This document shows, piece after piece, positions 9,281-19,900 of a stretch of 64,000 nucleotides of DNA (position 1 is the stretch's first letter; each line of letters starts with the position of its first letter). The translations under genes and the position numbers were made by a program. This DNA is from Rhodopirellula sp. GTDB lineage: Bacteria > Planctomycetota > Planctomycetia > Pirellulales > Thermoguttaceae. The DNA is taken from assembly GCA_012728855.1 (NCBI GenBank), contig JAAYEH010000704.1, positions 1 through 64,000 on the forward strand, in the 5' to 3' direction. The notes beneath the pieces were generated by a model. It did no database searches. It was not told the DNA's origin and saw only the letters and a program-made list of their open reading frames with translations.

Positions 9281-10066
9281 TCAGTCGTCCGAGTTCACGG
9301 TCTCAACCCGGCCGTCCACCAGACGAACGGTTCGATCCGCCTGCCGGGCGATGGCGGGGTCGTGCGTAACCATGACTATAGTGAGCTTTTCCTGCCGGTT
9401 CAAGCTGCGAAGGATCTGGAGGATTTCCGCTCCGGTTTTCTGGTCGAGGTTGCCGGTCGGCTCGTCGGCCAACAGCAGTTCCGGCCGCGCCACCAGCGCT
9501 CTGGCAATGGCGGCGCGTTGCATCTCCCCACCAGACAGTTCGCGGGGCAAATGGTTCATGCGATGGCCTAGTCCGACCAGCTCCAGCAGTCGTTCGGCAG
9601 TGCTGCGGTGCCGGCGTCGGCGGCGAAAGAACCCCCAAGCCGACTCGCCGATCATCAGCGGAGCGAGCACGTTTTCCAGCGTGGTCAGTTCCGGCATGAG
9701 GTGATAGAACTGGAAAATCATGCCGAAGGACCGATTTCGCAACGCATCGCGGTCACTGCCGGGCAGATTGTCGATCCGCCGGCCGTTGAAAGCAATTGTG
9801 CCACCATCGGGTGCGTCAAGAGTTCCTAGCAGATGCAGCAGAGTGCTTTTTCCCGAACCACTCTGCCCGATGATCGCCAGGAATTCGCCCTGCTGTACGA
9901 CGAGATCGACCCCCCTGAGAACGGGAATGTCGACCAAGCCCTTGCGATAGCTCTTCTTGAGATTGACCGCTTCGATCTGGCAGCCTCGTGACCAACCGGC
10001 CGCGTTTTGGGACATGGTGCGTGGCCTCGGCGCCGCGGTCGTGCTCCCTTCCAATCCGTTACTCAT
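9281..10066 (-). CDS. lolD: LolD-like ABC transporter ATP-binding protein
   Basis: Cytoplasmic ATPase of a MacB/LolCDE-type exporter, likely to release lipoproteins from the inner membrane. It has Walker A GQSGSGKST, the Q-loop in MIFQFYHLMPELTTLENV, signature LSGGEMQRAAIARAL and Walker B LLLADEPTGNLD. The track start (10120) precedes the permease stop. The ATG at 10066 sits in ATGAGTAA, where the permease stop overlaps the new start by 8 nt, with GGAGG ahead, so coupling is likely. The segment around RRRRRHRSTAERLLELVGL carries an unusual Arg-rich insert. Confidence 0.92.
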   Translation of the reverse strand: MSNGLEGSTTAAPRPRTMSQNAAGWSRGCQIEAVNLKKSYRKGLVDIPVLRGVDLVVQQGEFLAIIGQSGSGKSTLLHLLGTLDAPDGGTIAFNGRRIDNLPGSDRDALRNRSFGMIFQFYHLMPELTTLENVLAPLMIGESAWGFFRRRRRHRSTAERLLELVGLGHRMNHLPRELSGGEMQRAAIARALVARPELLLADEPTGNLDQKTGAEILQILRSLNRQEKLTIVMVTHDPAIARQADRTVRLVDGRVETVNSDD

Positions 10067-11615
10067 AGCGCAACGCCTCCACGGGGTGCAAGCAGGCCGC
10101 ACGCAGCGCCGGCAGGACACTGGCCATGACGGCGATGACCAGGGCGCCGAAAACGATCCAGGTGACCGTCCACGGGTCGACGATCGTCGGAATCTTATAG
10201 AAGTAGTAAATCGACGGATCGAAAATCTTCTCGCCTCGGACCCAGCCGATCAGCTCGGCGATCGGGTTGATGTACTTGACGAACAGCAGTCCCAGGACCA
10301 TACCGACTCCGGAGCCGACCACACCCAAGGCCAGGCCGTACCCCAGAAAGATCCCCATAATGCCCGATCCCGATGCGCCGAGCGACTTGAGCACGCCGAT
10401 ATCGCGAGTCTTCTCCACGACGATCATGAAGAAAATCGCCAGAATGCCGAAGCCCGAGACGGCGATGATCAGAAACAGCAGGATGTTGAGAATGGCGGTT
10501 TCCATCTGGACGGCGGCCAGCAACGCGCCCTGCTTGTCGCGCCACGTTTGTACGAGATAGAGTTCGGGCGTGAAGCGGGCCGCCAGCTTGTCGCGGATCA
10601 TGTCGCCGTCGACTCCCGGCTTGAGCTTGATCTGGATGGAGTTGACCATCCCGACACGAGTCGTCGGGTCGATCATCCCGCGAAGCTGCTGCAGCTTCTC
10701 AATCGGAACGAAGACGAAGCTCGAATCGTATTCGCTCATCTTGCTCTCGTAGAAGTCGACGATCGTGAACGTGTCGCTGACGGCCTTGGGCGGAGTGCCT
10801 GCCGTGGGAAAGGTCAATTTCACATCGTCGCCGGGCAGGACGAGAAAACGGTCTTCGCCGTCGGAGGTGCGAAAGCTCCCCAGGGCAATCCCCAGAACCA
10901 GGCCGGCATGTTGGTCCCGGCTGGGATCGAAGGCGCTGGCTTGGGTTCCCGCCGCGGCGAAGGGATCCAGCGGCTCGGCGTCGGCACTTGTCGGGGCGTC
11001 GTCGGCCAGTACCGTCGTGTCGTTTGCCAGAGGAGCGTTTGCGTTTTTCTGCTCGAAGAAGCTCTCCCGCATCCGCTGTAGTTCCGCGGCATTGCGGCGG
11101 TGCTGCCATCCGGCCACCGACATCTGCCGGCGCTCGACGGCCTCGGGACCGGCCTGGTGGTCCAGAGTATCGTAGCCTCCTTCGCGGAGATCGAAGCTCA
11201 TCGCCCGCCGGTTTTCCGGGTGCTGGAGGTAGCGGCTGAAGTCGCTCACCTGGCTTTGGGTCTTGCCATCGATGCCGATGAGTTGGACTTGCCGGGTGAT
11301 CCAATTCTCACCGCAGCGGAAGTTGAGCATGGCCGGCACGACGACCGTCGGCGTCATTCCCTCAATCGAGTCGCCGGCGATTTGCCGGATCTGCTCGGTG
11401 TGCCACTCGGCGTCGCAAAAGCCGTTGATGCTCCGCGATTCCAGCACGAGATCGGAGAGGATCCCATGGATGCGATCCTGCATCTCGGTGGTGAAGCCGG
11501 ACATCACGCTGTTGACCACGATCATCGTGGCGACGCCGAGCATCACGCTGACGATCGACGCCAAGGCGATGTAGCGGGTGCGGAGATAACGCCAGCAGAG
11601 CAAGAGCTTGTACAT
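10059..11615 (-). CDS. LolC/LolE-family ABC transporter permease
   Basis: MacB/FtsX-type permease with a first transmembrane helix near residues 15-38 (IALASIVSVMLGVATMIVV), a large periplasmic domain, and three C-terminal helices ending at HPVEALRYE. It partners the LolD-like ATPase to extract lipoproteins. At 518 residues it exceeds the usual ~400. The surplus is a hydrophilic insert at about 140-225 (QMSVAGWQHRRNAAELQ and a DPFAAAG tract) within the periplasmic domain. Only one permease is present, so it probably acts as a homodimer (LolF-like). It is 33 nt downstream of lysS. Confidence 0.9.
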   Translation of the reverse strand: MYKLLLCWRYLRTRYIALASIVSVMLGVATMIVVNSVMSGFTTEMQDRIHGILSDLVLESRSINGFCDAEWHTEQIRQIAGDSIEGMTPTVVVPAMLNFRCGENWITRQVQLIGIDGKTQSQVSDFSRYLQHPENRRAMSFDLREGGYDTLDHQAGPEAVERRQMSVAGWQHRRNAAELQRMRESFFEQKNANAPLANDTTVLADDAPTSADAEPLDPFAAAGTQASAFDPSRDQHAGLVLGIALGSFRTSDGEDRFLVLPGDDVKLTFPTAGTPPKAVSDTFTIVDFYESKMSEYDSSFVFVPIEKLQQLRGMIDPTTRVGMVNSIQIKLKPGVDGDMIRDKLAARFTPELYLVQTWRDKQGALLAAVQMETAILNILLFLIIAVSGFGILAIFFMIVVEKTRDIGVLKSLGASGSGIMGIFLGYGLALGVVGSGVGMVLGLLFVKYINPIAELIGWVRGEKIFDPSIYYFYKIPTIVDPWTVTWIVFGALVIAVMASVLPALRAACLHPVEALRYE

Positions 11616-11648
11616 AGGGATTGTCGTTCCTTCTTCCGTGACGAACGC

Positions 11649-13136
11649 TCATTCCGCTTCCGGCCGCAGCAGCGGGAAGAGGATCACTTCGCGGATCGTC
11701 TGCGTGCCGGTCAGCAGCATCACCAGCCGATCGATGCCGACGCCCAGTCCGCCGGCCGGCGGCATACCGTGGCGCAAGGCCCGGATGAAGTCGCGGTCCA
11801 TCTTGGCCATCGAGTCTTCTTCCGAGAGGCCCTCCAACTGCTTGCCGAACAGTTCTTCCTGCAGGTCCGGGTCGTTGAGTTCCGTGTAGGCGTTGGCCAC
11901 CTCCATCCCCTCGATAAACAATTCGAAACGCTCGGCGACCGCCGGGTCCGCCGCCTTACGTTTGGTCAAGGGGCAGATGCTGGCCGGGTAGTCGAGCACG
12001 AAGACCGGCCCCTTGAGACGCCGCTCCACCTCCGCTTCGAAGACCTCGTTTTTGACCACGTCCGGGTGTTTGCCGGCCGTTTCCAAGCCGATCTTGTTGG
12101 CGTGGGCCTTCACTGCCTCCACATCGGCGGCATCCGTGCCCGTATGCTCCCGAAAAACCTCATCGTAGGATTTGCGCGCGAAGGGGGGGCTGAAGTCGAT
12201 CTCGCTTTCACCCCAGGGCAACCGCAGCGGCTGCCCCGAAGCGCCGATCGCCTCGACGATCAGCTTCTCGGTCAAGTCCATCATGGTGCGGTAATCGCCG
12301 TAGGCCTGGTAGGCTTCCAGCATCGTGAACTCGGGATTGTGCCGCGGGCTGATCCCTTCGTTGCGATAGACGCGGCCCAACTCGAAGACCCGTTCCATGC
12401 CGCCGACCAGCAGCCGCTTCAAATGCAGTTCCAGGGCGATTCGCAGGTAGAGATCGATGTCCAGGGCGTTGTGATGCGTGACGAACGGCCGGGCGGCGGC
12501 GCCGCCGGCGATGGCGTGCAGAGTCGGCCCTTCCGCCTCCACGTAACCTTCGGCGGCCAACGTCCGGCGTATCGAGCCGACGATCTTCGTCCGCTTGAGA
12601 AACCTTTCGCGGACCCCCTCGGTATGAATCAGATCGAGGTATCGCATCCGGTATCGGAGTTCCGGATCTACGAGTCCCTTATGCTTCGCGGGCGGGGTCT
12701 CGAGCGACTTCGTCAAAAAGTGCAGATCCTCAGCGAAGATAGTCAATTCGCCCGTCTTCGTCCGTTTCAGTTCCCCGTCGACGCCGATCAGGTCGCCGAG
12801 GTCGAAGCACTGGGCGATTTCCCAATTACGCTCGCCCACCTGGTTCTTGCCGAGAAACAGTTGGATCCGGCCGGTCCAGTCCTGGATATCGATGAAGATC
12901 AGTTTGCCGGCTCTGCGTTGGAGAACGATCCGTCCGGCGGCACGCACTTTGGGCCCATGCTGCTCGGGCGGACGTCCCGTCTCGCAATCCCCGCTCGGAA
13001 CAACCTCGATCTCGTTTTCCCGGTCGCGGATCGTGCCGATCGGTATGTGGTCGTCAAATCGCCCACCCCACGGATCGACACCCAGTTCGATCAGTTTCTG
13101 AAGCTTATCGCGACGGGAGGCTTCCAATTCGGCCAT
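11649..13136 (-). CDS. lysS: Lysyl-tRNA synthetase, class II
   Basis: Class IIb synthetase charging tRNA-Lys. An N-terminal OB-fold (AAGRIVLQRRAGKLIFIDIQ) binds the anticodon. Motif 2 is FELGRVYRNEGISPRHNPEFTMLE and motif 3 is GLGVGIDRLVMLLTG. The 495-residue length is standard. It heads a tight minus-strand run of lysS, lolC/E-like, lolD and ilvE genes. The ATG at 13136 has only a weak upstream AGGA. Confidence 0.96.
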   Translation of the reverse strand: MAELEASRRDKLQKLIELGVDPWGGRFDDHIPIGTIRDRENEIEVVPSGDCETGRPPEQHGPKVRAAGRIVLQRRAGKLIFIDIQDWTGRIQLFLGKNQVGERNWEIAQCFDLGDLIGVDGELKRTKTGELTIFAEDLHFLTKSLETPPAKHKGLVDPELRYRMRYLDLIHTEGVRERFLKRTKIVGSIRRTLAAEGYVEAEGPTLHAIAGGAAARPFVTHHNALDIDLYLRIALELHLKRLLVGGMERVFELGRVYRNEGISPRHNPEFTMLEAYQAYGDYRTMMDLTEKLIVEAIGASGQPLRLPWGESEIDFSPPFARKSYDEVFREHTGTDAADVEAVKAHANKIGLETAGKHPDVVKNEVFEAEVERRLKGPVFVLDYPASICPLTKRKAADPAVAERFELFIEGMEVANAYTELNDPDLQEELFGKQLEGLSEEDSMAKMDRDFIRALRHGMPPAGGLGVGIDRLVMLLTGTQTIREVILFPLLRPEAE

Positions 13137-13406
13137 CAGCGCATGGTATCCTGTCTAGGGCTAACTCGCGGGAGTCAGGGATTCTAGTGAAACTGCCGCC
13201 GGGGTCAACGCCAACTGCCGCGACCGGCATTCAAGACGAAGGTACGAACCACCAAGAAGAACTACTGCTTGTGATTGTGGTGGATTTTGCGCAGATGGAG
13301 AATCCGTCCAATCACGAGCAGTGCCACACTGAAAACCGGAACGCCCGCAATGACGCGTCGACTTGGGATAACTTCACCTGGAGCGAAGCGTCGACAACCC
13401 CACGTG

Positions 13407-14384
13407 TCATGAAGCGCGTCCATTTGCGTATTTCCGAACCAATGCCGCATCCTCGCCAGGCTGGTCGCTGTACTGGTCATAGATGCCCACGATCACGGCA
13501 TCGGTCGGCTTGATCGCGGCGAACGTCTCCCGAAACGCTTGTTCCACCCATGCTTTCCGGTCCGAGAGGCGGCCGGCGGCGAGGATCTTGAACGCCAGGC
13601 AAGGGCGGCGGGTGTTGCGTATCGCCTCGAACATCCGCGGCGGGTCTTCCTTCAGATAGACTTCGTTGACCGGCAGCGGCACTCGGCCGAGCAGTTTCTT
13701 GAGGTCTTCCTCGCTGCGGTGTCGCTCGTAGACGCAGGTCATGTAGTAATCCACATCCCACCCTTTCGACTCGACCGCGTCGACCACGTCCGGCATATGC
13801 GTGGAGACGCCGACCATCATCCCCGTGTCGCGAACCTGCTTGAGAAAATCGCGGATCTCGTCGAGCCGCCCCGCCTTGAAGAGCCCATCGGTCACCTCGC
13901 CGTGATGGGCGACCCCGATACAGCCCCCCGCGGCCAGTTTGGCCAGGTCGTTGGGATTCTGGCCCAGGGAGATCGCGGACATCTTTCCGCCTTCATCGAC
14001 GAACCGCCGGTACAAATCCAGATTGACCAGACCGGAAATCTGCCAGCAATTGATTCCCACCTCCTGGCAGCGCCTGAGCGTCTTAAGGATCTGCTCCGAC
14101 GTGAAGTATTCTCGCATTTGCTGATTGACGAACGTCGACAGGTGCGAGCCGCCGTTGAACGGATTGGCGCCGCAAACGAGTCGAGAAAGACTGTGTTTGC
14201 CGAAAGCCACCTGCGGGAGCGCTGTCTCCGGTGCAGCCGCCCAGGCCGGCTGGCCCTGCGCCGCCGCCAAGCCGAGCGAGACCGCTCCGGCGGCCTTGAG
14301 GAACTCCCGGCGGCCGTCGCGACCCGCCATGGCTCCCTCCCCAGCAGGTTGCGGCCCGGAACCCCGTTTCTGGCAATCACTCAT
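13407..14384 (-). CDS. Tat-exported aldo/keto-reductase-like TIM-barrel protein
   Basis: The N-terminus carries a twin-arginine signal (GRREFLKAAGAVSLGLAAA, cleavage after AWA), so the protein should be exported folded. The body (FGKHSLSRLVCGANPFNGGS, then GINCWQISG, ISLGQNPNDLAKL and GIGVAHHG-like strands) looks like an AKR-type TIM barrel, but I cannot see a clear AKR catalytic tetrad, so activity is uncertain. The track start at 14558 is too far upstream. ATG 14384 has AAGGAG 9 nt ahead and gives 325 residues. It diverges from the alkaline phosphatase gene. Confidence 0.75.
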   Translation of the reverse strand: MSDCQKRGSGPQPAGEGAMAGRDGRREFLKAAGAVSLGLAAAQGQPAWAAAPETALPQVAFGKHSLSRLVCGANPFNGGSHLSTFVNQQMREYFTSEQILKTLRRCQEVGINCWQISGLVNLDLYRRFVDEGGKMSAISLGQNPNDLAKLAAGGCIGVAHHGEVTDGLFKAGRLDEIRDFLKQVRDTGMMVGVSTHMPDVVDAVESKGWDVDYYMTCVYERHRSEEDLKKLLGRVPLPVNEVYLKEDPPRMFEAIRNTRRPCLAFKILAAGRLSDRKAWVEQAFRETFAAIKPTDAVIVGIYDQYSDQPGEDAALVRKYANGRAS

Positions 14385-14623
14385 GAACTGGTCTCCTTGG
14401 CGATGACTCCCCGTTGTGCCGGTGTGGCTCACGAATTCAGATACCGGCGCCGTGTGCATCCTACCTCGACAGTTCCCAAACGCCAATAAGGCGAGACTAC
14501 GTGCGGCGGTTCCCCCCCAAAAGGCTTGCTTGAAAACTCTCGCCGCAAGGATCATCATGACACAAGGTGGCCCTGCTCAATGCAGTCGGCTCGCTTCGCA
14601 CCAACCGCTCCGAGAGAGGTTCC

Positions 14624-16051
14624 ATGAAAAACAAACACGCGATTCGCCTTGTGTCGCTCGTTCTTACCCTGGTTGCTCTTACCTCCGCCTCGGCGACGGC
14701 GGCGACCAAAAACGTCATCGTGATGATCGCCGATGGCGCGGGGTTCAACACCTGGCGGGCGGCCGGCATGTACCAGGGGAAACTGGGCAAGGAGATCTAC
14801 GATGGCCCGGGTTGGTCGAAATACGCCGTGACGACGTATGCCCTCTCCCTTTCCGAAACGCCGCGGGGAACGGGCGAGCAGCAGGCCGAACTCGTCTACG
14901 ACCCGGCTCGGGCATGGGACCGTTCGCCCGCCGGCGGCGTCCAGAAAGGCGGGACGGGCGACTTCACCGGCTACAATTGGCTCAAGTCGACCGCGACCGA
15001 CTCGGCCGCGGCCGCCACCGCCATGGCCACCGGAAAGAAGAGCTACAACAGCGCCATCAATTGGAGCGACCTCGATCAGCCCTTGTCGCTTTCCGTCGCC
15101 GAACTGGCCCGGCAGCACGGCAAGGCGGCGGGCGTTGTCACGTCGGTTCAATGGTCGCACGCCACCCCGGCCGCCTTCGGCGCGGCGCACCGCCGCGACC
15201 GGGACGACTACGTGGAAATCGCCAACGAGATGCTCTCCGCCGATACGCTCAACGTCATCATGGGCGCCGGCCACCCCGATTTCGACGACGACGGCAAGGC
15301 GGCCGCAGCGGACCCGAAGTACGTCGGCGGCGCGGAGTCGTGGAGCCAATTGAAGGCGGGAACGCACCCGGGCCGCTGGAAACTGATCCAGAGCAAGGAG
15401 GAATTCCAGTCGCTGACAATCGGCCCGACGCCGCGCCGCGTTGTCGGCACCGCTCAGGTCCGCCGCACTCTCCAGCAAAGCCGCCTCGGCTACGAAACCA
15501 ACGATGCGCCTGGAAGCGATCCGCTCAACAACAACGTTCCCTCGCTGGCGGTCATGACCAAGGCAGCCCTGAACATCCTCGACGAGGATCCGGACGGGTT
15601 GTTTCTGATGGTGGAGGGGGGCGCCGTCGATTGGGCCAATCACCAGAATCAGGCTGCTCGCATGATCGAGGAGCAACTTGCTTTTCTCGAGGCGGTCCAG
15701 ACGGTTGTCGACTGGGTCGCGGCGAACAGCTCGTGGGATGAGACGCTGTTGATCCTCACGGCCGACCACGAGACCGGGATGCTCTGGGGGCCGAATTCCG
15801 ACACCGTCGCCTTCCAGCCGCTGGTCGACAACGGCCCCGGCGCGATGCCCGGCCTTCACTACAACTCGGGCAAGCACACCAACAGCCTTTTGCCGCTCTA
15901 CGTCCGCGGGGCGCACGGCGACCGCTTCGCCGCGTTGGCGGACGGAGTTGACGCGACGGCCGAATCGACGTGGGGCGTCGGGCGGTATCTCAACAACACC
16001 GAACTGTTTGACGTTGTCGCCATCGCCGTGTTGAGGAGGATCGACCAGTAG
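14624..16051 (+). CDS. Secreted alkaline phosphatase
   Basis: Periplasmic or extracellular metal-dependent phosphomonoesterase of the PhoA fold. A signal peptide spans residues 1-27 (MKNKHAIRLVSLVLTLVALTS). Metal-binding Asp is in VIVMIADGAG and the Ser nucleophile is in TATDSAAAATAMATGKKSYN. LMVEGGAVDWANH, LTADHETGMLWG and a C-terminal HTNSLLPLYVRG supply the remaining metal ligands. The track begins 19 codons earlier, but ATG 14624 has GAGAGG upstream and opens exactly at the signal peptide. Length is 475 residues. Its stop codon is embedded in a palindromic repeat. Confidence 0.93.
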   Translation: MKNKHAIRLVSLVLTLVALTSASATAATKNVIVMIADGAGFNTWRAAGMYQGKLGKEIYDGPGWSKYAVTTYALSLSETPRGTGEQQAELVYDPARAWDRSPAGGVQKGGTGDFTGYNWLKSTATDSAAAATAMATGKKSYNSAINWSDLDQPLSLSVAELARQHGKAAGVVTSVQWSHATPAAFGAAHRRDRDDYVEIANEMLSADTLNVIMGAGHPDFDDDGKAAAADPKYVGGAESWSQLKAGTHPGRWKLIQSKEEFQSLTIGPTPRRVVGTAQVRRTLQQSRLGYETNDAPGSDPLNNNVPSLAVMTKAALNILDEDPDGLFLMVEGGAVDWANHQNQAARMIEEQLAFLEAVQTVVDWVAANSSWDETLLILTADHETGMLWGPNSDTVAFQPLVDNGPGAMPGLHYNSGKHTNSLLPLYVRGAHGDRFAALADGVDATAESTWGVGRYLNNTELFDVVAIAVLRRIDQ

Positions 16052-16074
16052 ATCCCGCTTGCCGAGCGGGATCT
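16050..16074 (+). repeat. Palindromic repeat family 1, copy 1
   Basis: Perfect 10-bp stem with a TGCCG loop, core CCGCTTGCCGAGCGG, flanked by AGATC and GATCT. It overlaps the stop codon of the alkaline phosphatase gene. Other copies are at 40620, 40701 and 53251. Confidence 0.9.
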
Positions 16075-16107
16075 GTCGTTGCTCAATACGTGATCCGATT
16101 TGACGTC

Positions 16108-16127
16108 GGGTGGATTTCAATCCACCC
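16108..16127. repeat. Perfect 9-bp inverted repeat
   Basis: GGGTGGATT and AATCCACCC are separated by two bases, about 35 nt after the family 1 hairpin. It lies between two converging genes and could terminate transcription from either side, although no T-run follows. Confidence 0.7.
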
Positions 16128-16162
16128 TACCAAGATTGGCCAACTTGTTTTCTTGCGGCTCC

Positions 16163-16942
16163 TTACCCGTTTTTCAGCCGCACCTGGTAGTTGCCGCGGG
16201 CCTCGTCGTGGACGAGGCGAATGCAGCCTTTCGATTCGGCGTCTTCGAGCAATTCGGAAAAGGTGCGGTAGCCGTAATAGCCTTCGTTGAAGCCCGGGTG
16301 GACTCGCCGGATCGCCTGTTTGAGCATCGAGCCCCAGAGCGGGTCGTAATCCTGTTCCAAGGAGCCGACCGTCTCGACCAGCCGGTCGATCGCTTCTTGC
16401 TTCTTGTCCTGTTTCTTATCCGGCGCGTGCTTCGTCTTCTTCTGCGCCGGCCGCGGGGCCTGCGAGGCGCGGACCAGATCGTCGTAGTAGATGAACTCGT
16501 CGCAGTTGCCGATGAACAACCCCGACGACGAACTCTTCACCCCGCAGCCGATTACCCGCTTGTTGTTCTCCTTCAGCTTGGAGACCAGCGGAGAGAAGTC
16601 GCTGTCTCCGGACAATAGTGCGAAGATGTCGATATGCGATTTCCCGTAGCAGAGATCCATCGCGTCGACAACCATGTGGATATCGGCGCTGTTTTTGCCG
16701 CTCATTTTGCTCTGGGGGATGTCGATCATCTCGATGCTTTGCGAATGAAACTCGTCGACGGCGCCGCGGTAGTGGCTCCAGTCGCAGTAGGCGCGTTTGA
16801 AGACGATCCGCCCCTTTTCCAGCAGGCGCTTCAGCACCAACTGCACCTGGAACCCCTCCGCCTTCAGCCCGAGCATGTCGCGGACTCCCAGGGCGAGATT
16901 CTCGTAGTCGACAAAGACGGCAATCAGGGGTTCTTCGGCCAT
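16163..16942 (-). CDS. NYN-domain (PIN-like RNase) protein with OST-HTH/LOTUS domain
   Basis: LabA/NYN-type protein. Residues about 5-155 form the PIN-like fold with the acidic residues expected for metal-dependent RNA cleavage: VFVDYENL, YCDWSHYRG, SADIHMVVDAMDLCY and LLSGDSDFSPLV. After a Lys-rich linker (QKKTKHAPDKKQDKKQ) residues about 180-255 resemble an OST-HTH/LOTUS RNA-binding winged helix (YGYRTFSELLEDAESKGCIRL). The target RNA is unknown. Its start lies 19 nt inside the end of the alpha-2-macroglobulin gene, so the two are co-transcribed with it second. Confidence 0.88.
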   Translation of the reverse strand: MAEEPLIAVFVDYENLALGVRDMLGLKAEGFQVQLVLKRLLEKGRIVFKRAYCDWSHYRGAVDEFHSQSIEMIDIPQSKMSGKNSADIHMVVDAMDLCYGKSHIDIFALLSGDSDFSPLVSKLKENNKRVIGCGVKSSSSGLFIGNCDEFIYYDDLVRASQAPRPAQKKTKHAPDKKQDKKQEAIDRLVETVGSLEQDYDPLWGSMLKQAIRRVHPGFNEGYYGYRTFSELLEDAESKGCIRLVHDEARGNYQVRLKNG

Positions 16943-19900
16943 TCGGTTACCTGGAGTTTGATTTCATCGGAGTTGGCTTTCAGTTCGGGGGCGTACATCG
17001 CCTCGCCGCGGGCCGGCAAGGCGCTGAACTTGCCGGGAATCTCGGCCCTCATGCGGTAGGCCACGCTGTGGTCGCCGCGAGCCAGGCTCCGCGTGAAGAA
17101 GACCACGCGGTTGTCGCGGAACTCGACATACGCGCCCAACGCGTTGCCGGTGTAGCCGCTGCGGAGGTCGACCGGTTCGAATCCGGCGGGCTTCATGTCC
17201 TGGAAGACCAGATACTCGTAGTCGTTCTTGCTATCGATCTCCAATTCGATCTCGACCAGCTCTCCGCTCTTCAAGGCGGCCAGATTCTCCAGCGGTTGGC
17301 GCTCGTACTTCTCCACGCGCTGGTCGACCGCCTGGCCGCGCGAGCCGGCCACCTTGATCGACGTGTCGACCGGCTTGAGGCGGTAATACTTTCGCCGCAG
17401 CTTGAGCTCCAACCCGGCGGCGGCGATCGGATCCTCCAGCGTGAAGTTGGTCAGGTAAGCGTTGAAGTAGAGCGGCCCGCCGCCCTTCTTCTTCAGTTCC
17501 ACCTGGTGCTCGCCGTCGGTCACCGCCGCGCCTTGGAGCACGAAGGCGTTGTCGAAGGTGAACAGCGTTTGCGGTGTGATCTCCACGGCCTTTTGGAGCT
17601 TGCCGTCGAACCAGACCTCCACGGTCATCTCCGGCTTGGCCTCGCCGCTGGCGCGGAGGAAATCGGCCATCGCCTCGACCACCAGGGCGGTGTCGCGGGT
17701 GGAATTCCAGTAGGTGGCGTGCTTGCGATTGTTGAGCAGGTATTTCACCAGCCGGCGGGCCAATTCGCCCTTGGGCTCCGTGCGGGCCAGCAGTTTTAGG
17801 TAATAGGCATGGGCCTCGTACTCGCTGCCGTACCAATACCACCAGGAACTCTCGGGGAGCTTGAGCCAAGCCGTCTGGTTTTCGTCGTCCTGCTGAACGT
17901 ACTGGCCGATGTTGCGGACGACCATCGCCAACTTCTCCCGCTCATTTTGCCTGTCGAGCGCCATGCCAAGCATGGCCAGGCCGTAGACAGAGAGCTTCGT
18001 GCGGTCGCGGTAAAGAAACTCCCGCATCTCGGCGTTGTTCTCGCCGGCGTCGACCAGCACCATGTAGACGAAGGCATCGAGGTTGTCGGCCGACTCTTTC
18101 CAGGGCTTCTTCTCCGGCTTGGCCGCGGCGCTGTTGAGCCGCTCGACCTGTTTGTTCTGGTAATCGTCGAGCCAGGCCACGCCTCGGTCCAACATGCCGG
18201 GGACTAGTGCCACGTCGCTGTGAACGGCGATCTGCAGGCCGTGGACGACCAGGGCGGTGGTGTGCGGCGTGGAGTGTTCGCCGTAGCCGGAGAACCATCC
18301 CCAGCCGCCGTCGGAAAGCTGCATCTCGGTAAGGGCCTTGACGCCCTCCTTCACCATCCGCTCGACCTCGGCCCGATCAAAAACCGGGTTCCGTTTGTAC
18401 TGCTTCCACTGCGCGGCCCGCTCGGCCGCCTCGCCAAGCTCCTGGGCGTTGAGGTTCGTTCGTTTCTTCTGAATGTCCTCCAGGTCGAGCCCCATCTCGA
18501 TGAGGCTCTTCTGCGTGATTACCGTGGGCAGGAAACGATTGAGCGTCTGTTCGGTGCATCCGTAGGGGTATTCGACGAGATAGGGCAAGGCGTCGACCAT
18601 CGCCCCGGCCAGGGTCGGCGAGTAGCCGACCTCCAGCCGCGACTGCTCGGGCCGCCGCTCGGCCGGCACGCGGAGCGTGAGTTTGGCCGATTGCTCCTGC
18701 GGTCGGATCGCCGCCGACCACGCTTCCATTTTCAACATGCCGTGGACGTAGCAGGGGAACCGCATCTCCATGGCATCCGACTCCTCGTCGGTCAACGCCT
18801 TCATGCGGATCACCGCCTCGCCCTCCTCGAGCACCTTCACGCGCCAATCGACACGGCTTTCGCCGTCGGCGGCGACCTGGACCTTGCGAACCGGTTCGTC
18901 CATCGCTTCGAGCACGTTGCCGTCGAGTTCCAGGGCCACCTGGACCGCTTTATCGCTGTTGAGGTAGTTGTGAACGTTGGCCGAGAGAACGACCTCGTCG
19001 TTCTGGACGAAGAACCGCGGGGCCTGCATGCGGAGGATCAGGTCTTTGCGGGTAACGACGTCGGTGAAGCCCTCGCCGACCTTGGTGCCGTGGCCCATGC
19101 CCCAGACCTTGATCCGCCAGGTCGTCAGGTTTTCGGGCATGTCGAGCGCTACGTCGGCGGTGCCGTCCGCGGCCGTGGTCAGCGCGGCGACCCAGAGAGC
19201 CGTATCGGCGAATTTCGTGCGGACGGTCGGCTCGACCAGCGCCGCCCCGCCGGCATCGGCGGCCGGCGCGGCGGCAAGTGCCATCGAAGAATCCATACCT
19301 TCCGCCATAGCCGGAGCGGCCATGGGGGCCATCGGCATGGCCAAAGCATCCGCCTTGTCGAAGCTTTGCCGCATCATCATAGCGGGGGCGCCCGCTTGAC
19401 GGCTCTTCCGCAAAACAGCCCCGCCGAACCCCATTGCAGCGAAGGTTCCTCCTCCCATGGCGCCGATTTCATCGGCTCCCGTGGCGCCAAAGACGCCGAT
19501 GTCGGACATTCCCGTTTCGTTGGAGCGAAGGAGGTTGTGGAAATACCGCTGGAGGTTCGTTTCGGTCCGCGGGTTGTGGTGCCGCCGCCATTTCCAGAAA
19601 AACTCCTTGATCTCCGGTACATTCGATCCGCCGGAGATGTATTCGACCGACTTGTCGTAGATGGCCACCACCGTCGATCCCACGAATGGTTTGCCGTGGA
19701 AATCGGCCAGCTTGATCTTCACCTTGGCCTTCTCGCCCGGCCGGTACGATTCGCTGGAAGGCAAGACGTCGACCGAGAGCACCCGCTTCTCCGGCGGCAC
19801 GACAATCTCGCGGACGGCATCAAACACCCGGCCGTCGGAAATCGTCACCGCTTCGACGAAGAAGTTGGGCATGTCCTTCTGGAGCACGCCGATCTCCTCG

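Noticed and set aside
11100-13187. 695-residue plus-strand ORF
   Set aside because: Antisense to lysS and the LolC/E-like permease, both clear families.
13262-13480. 72-residue minus-strand ORF ending in a hydrophobic stretch (VFSVALLVIGRILH)
   Set aside because: It overlaps the end of the Tat-exported protein gene, has no Shine-Dalgarno site at its start and no recognised family; a genuine small membrane protein is possible but unsupported.
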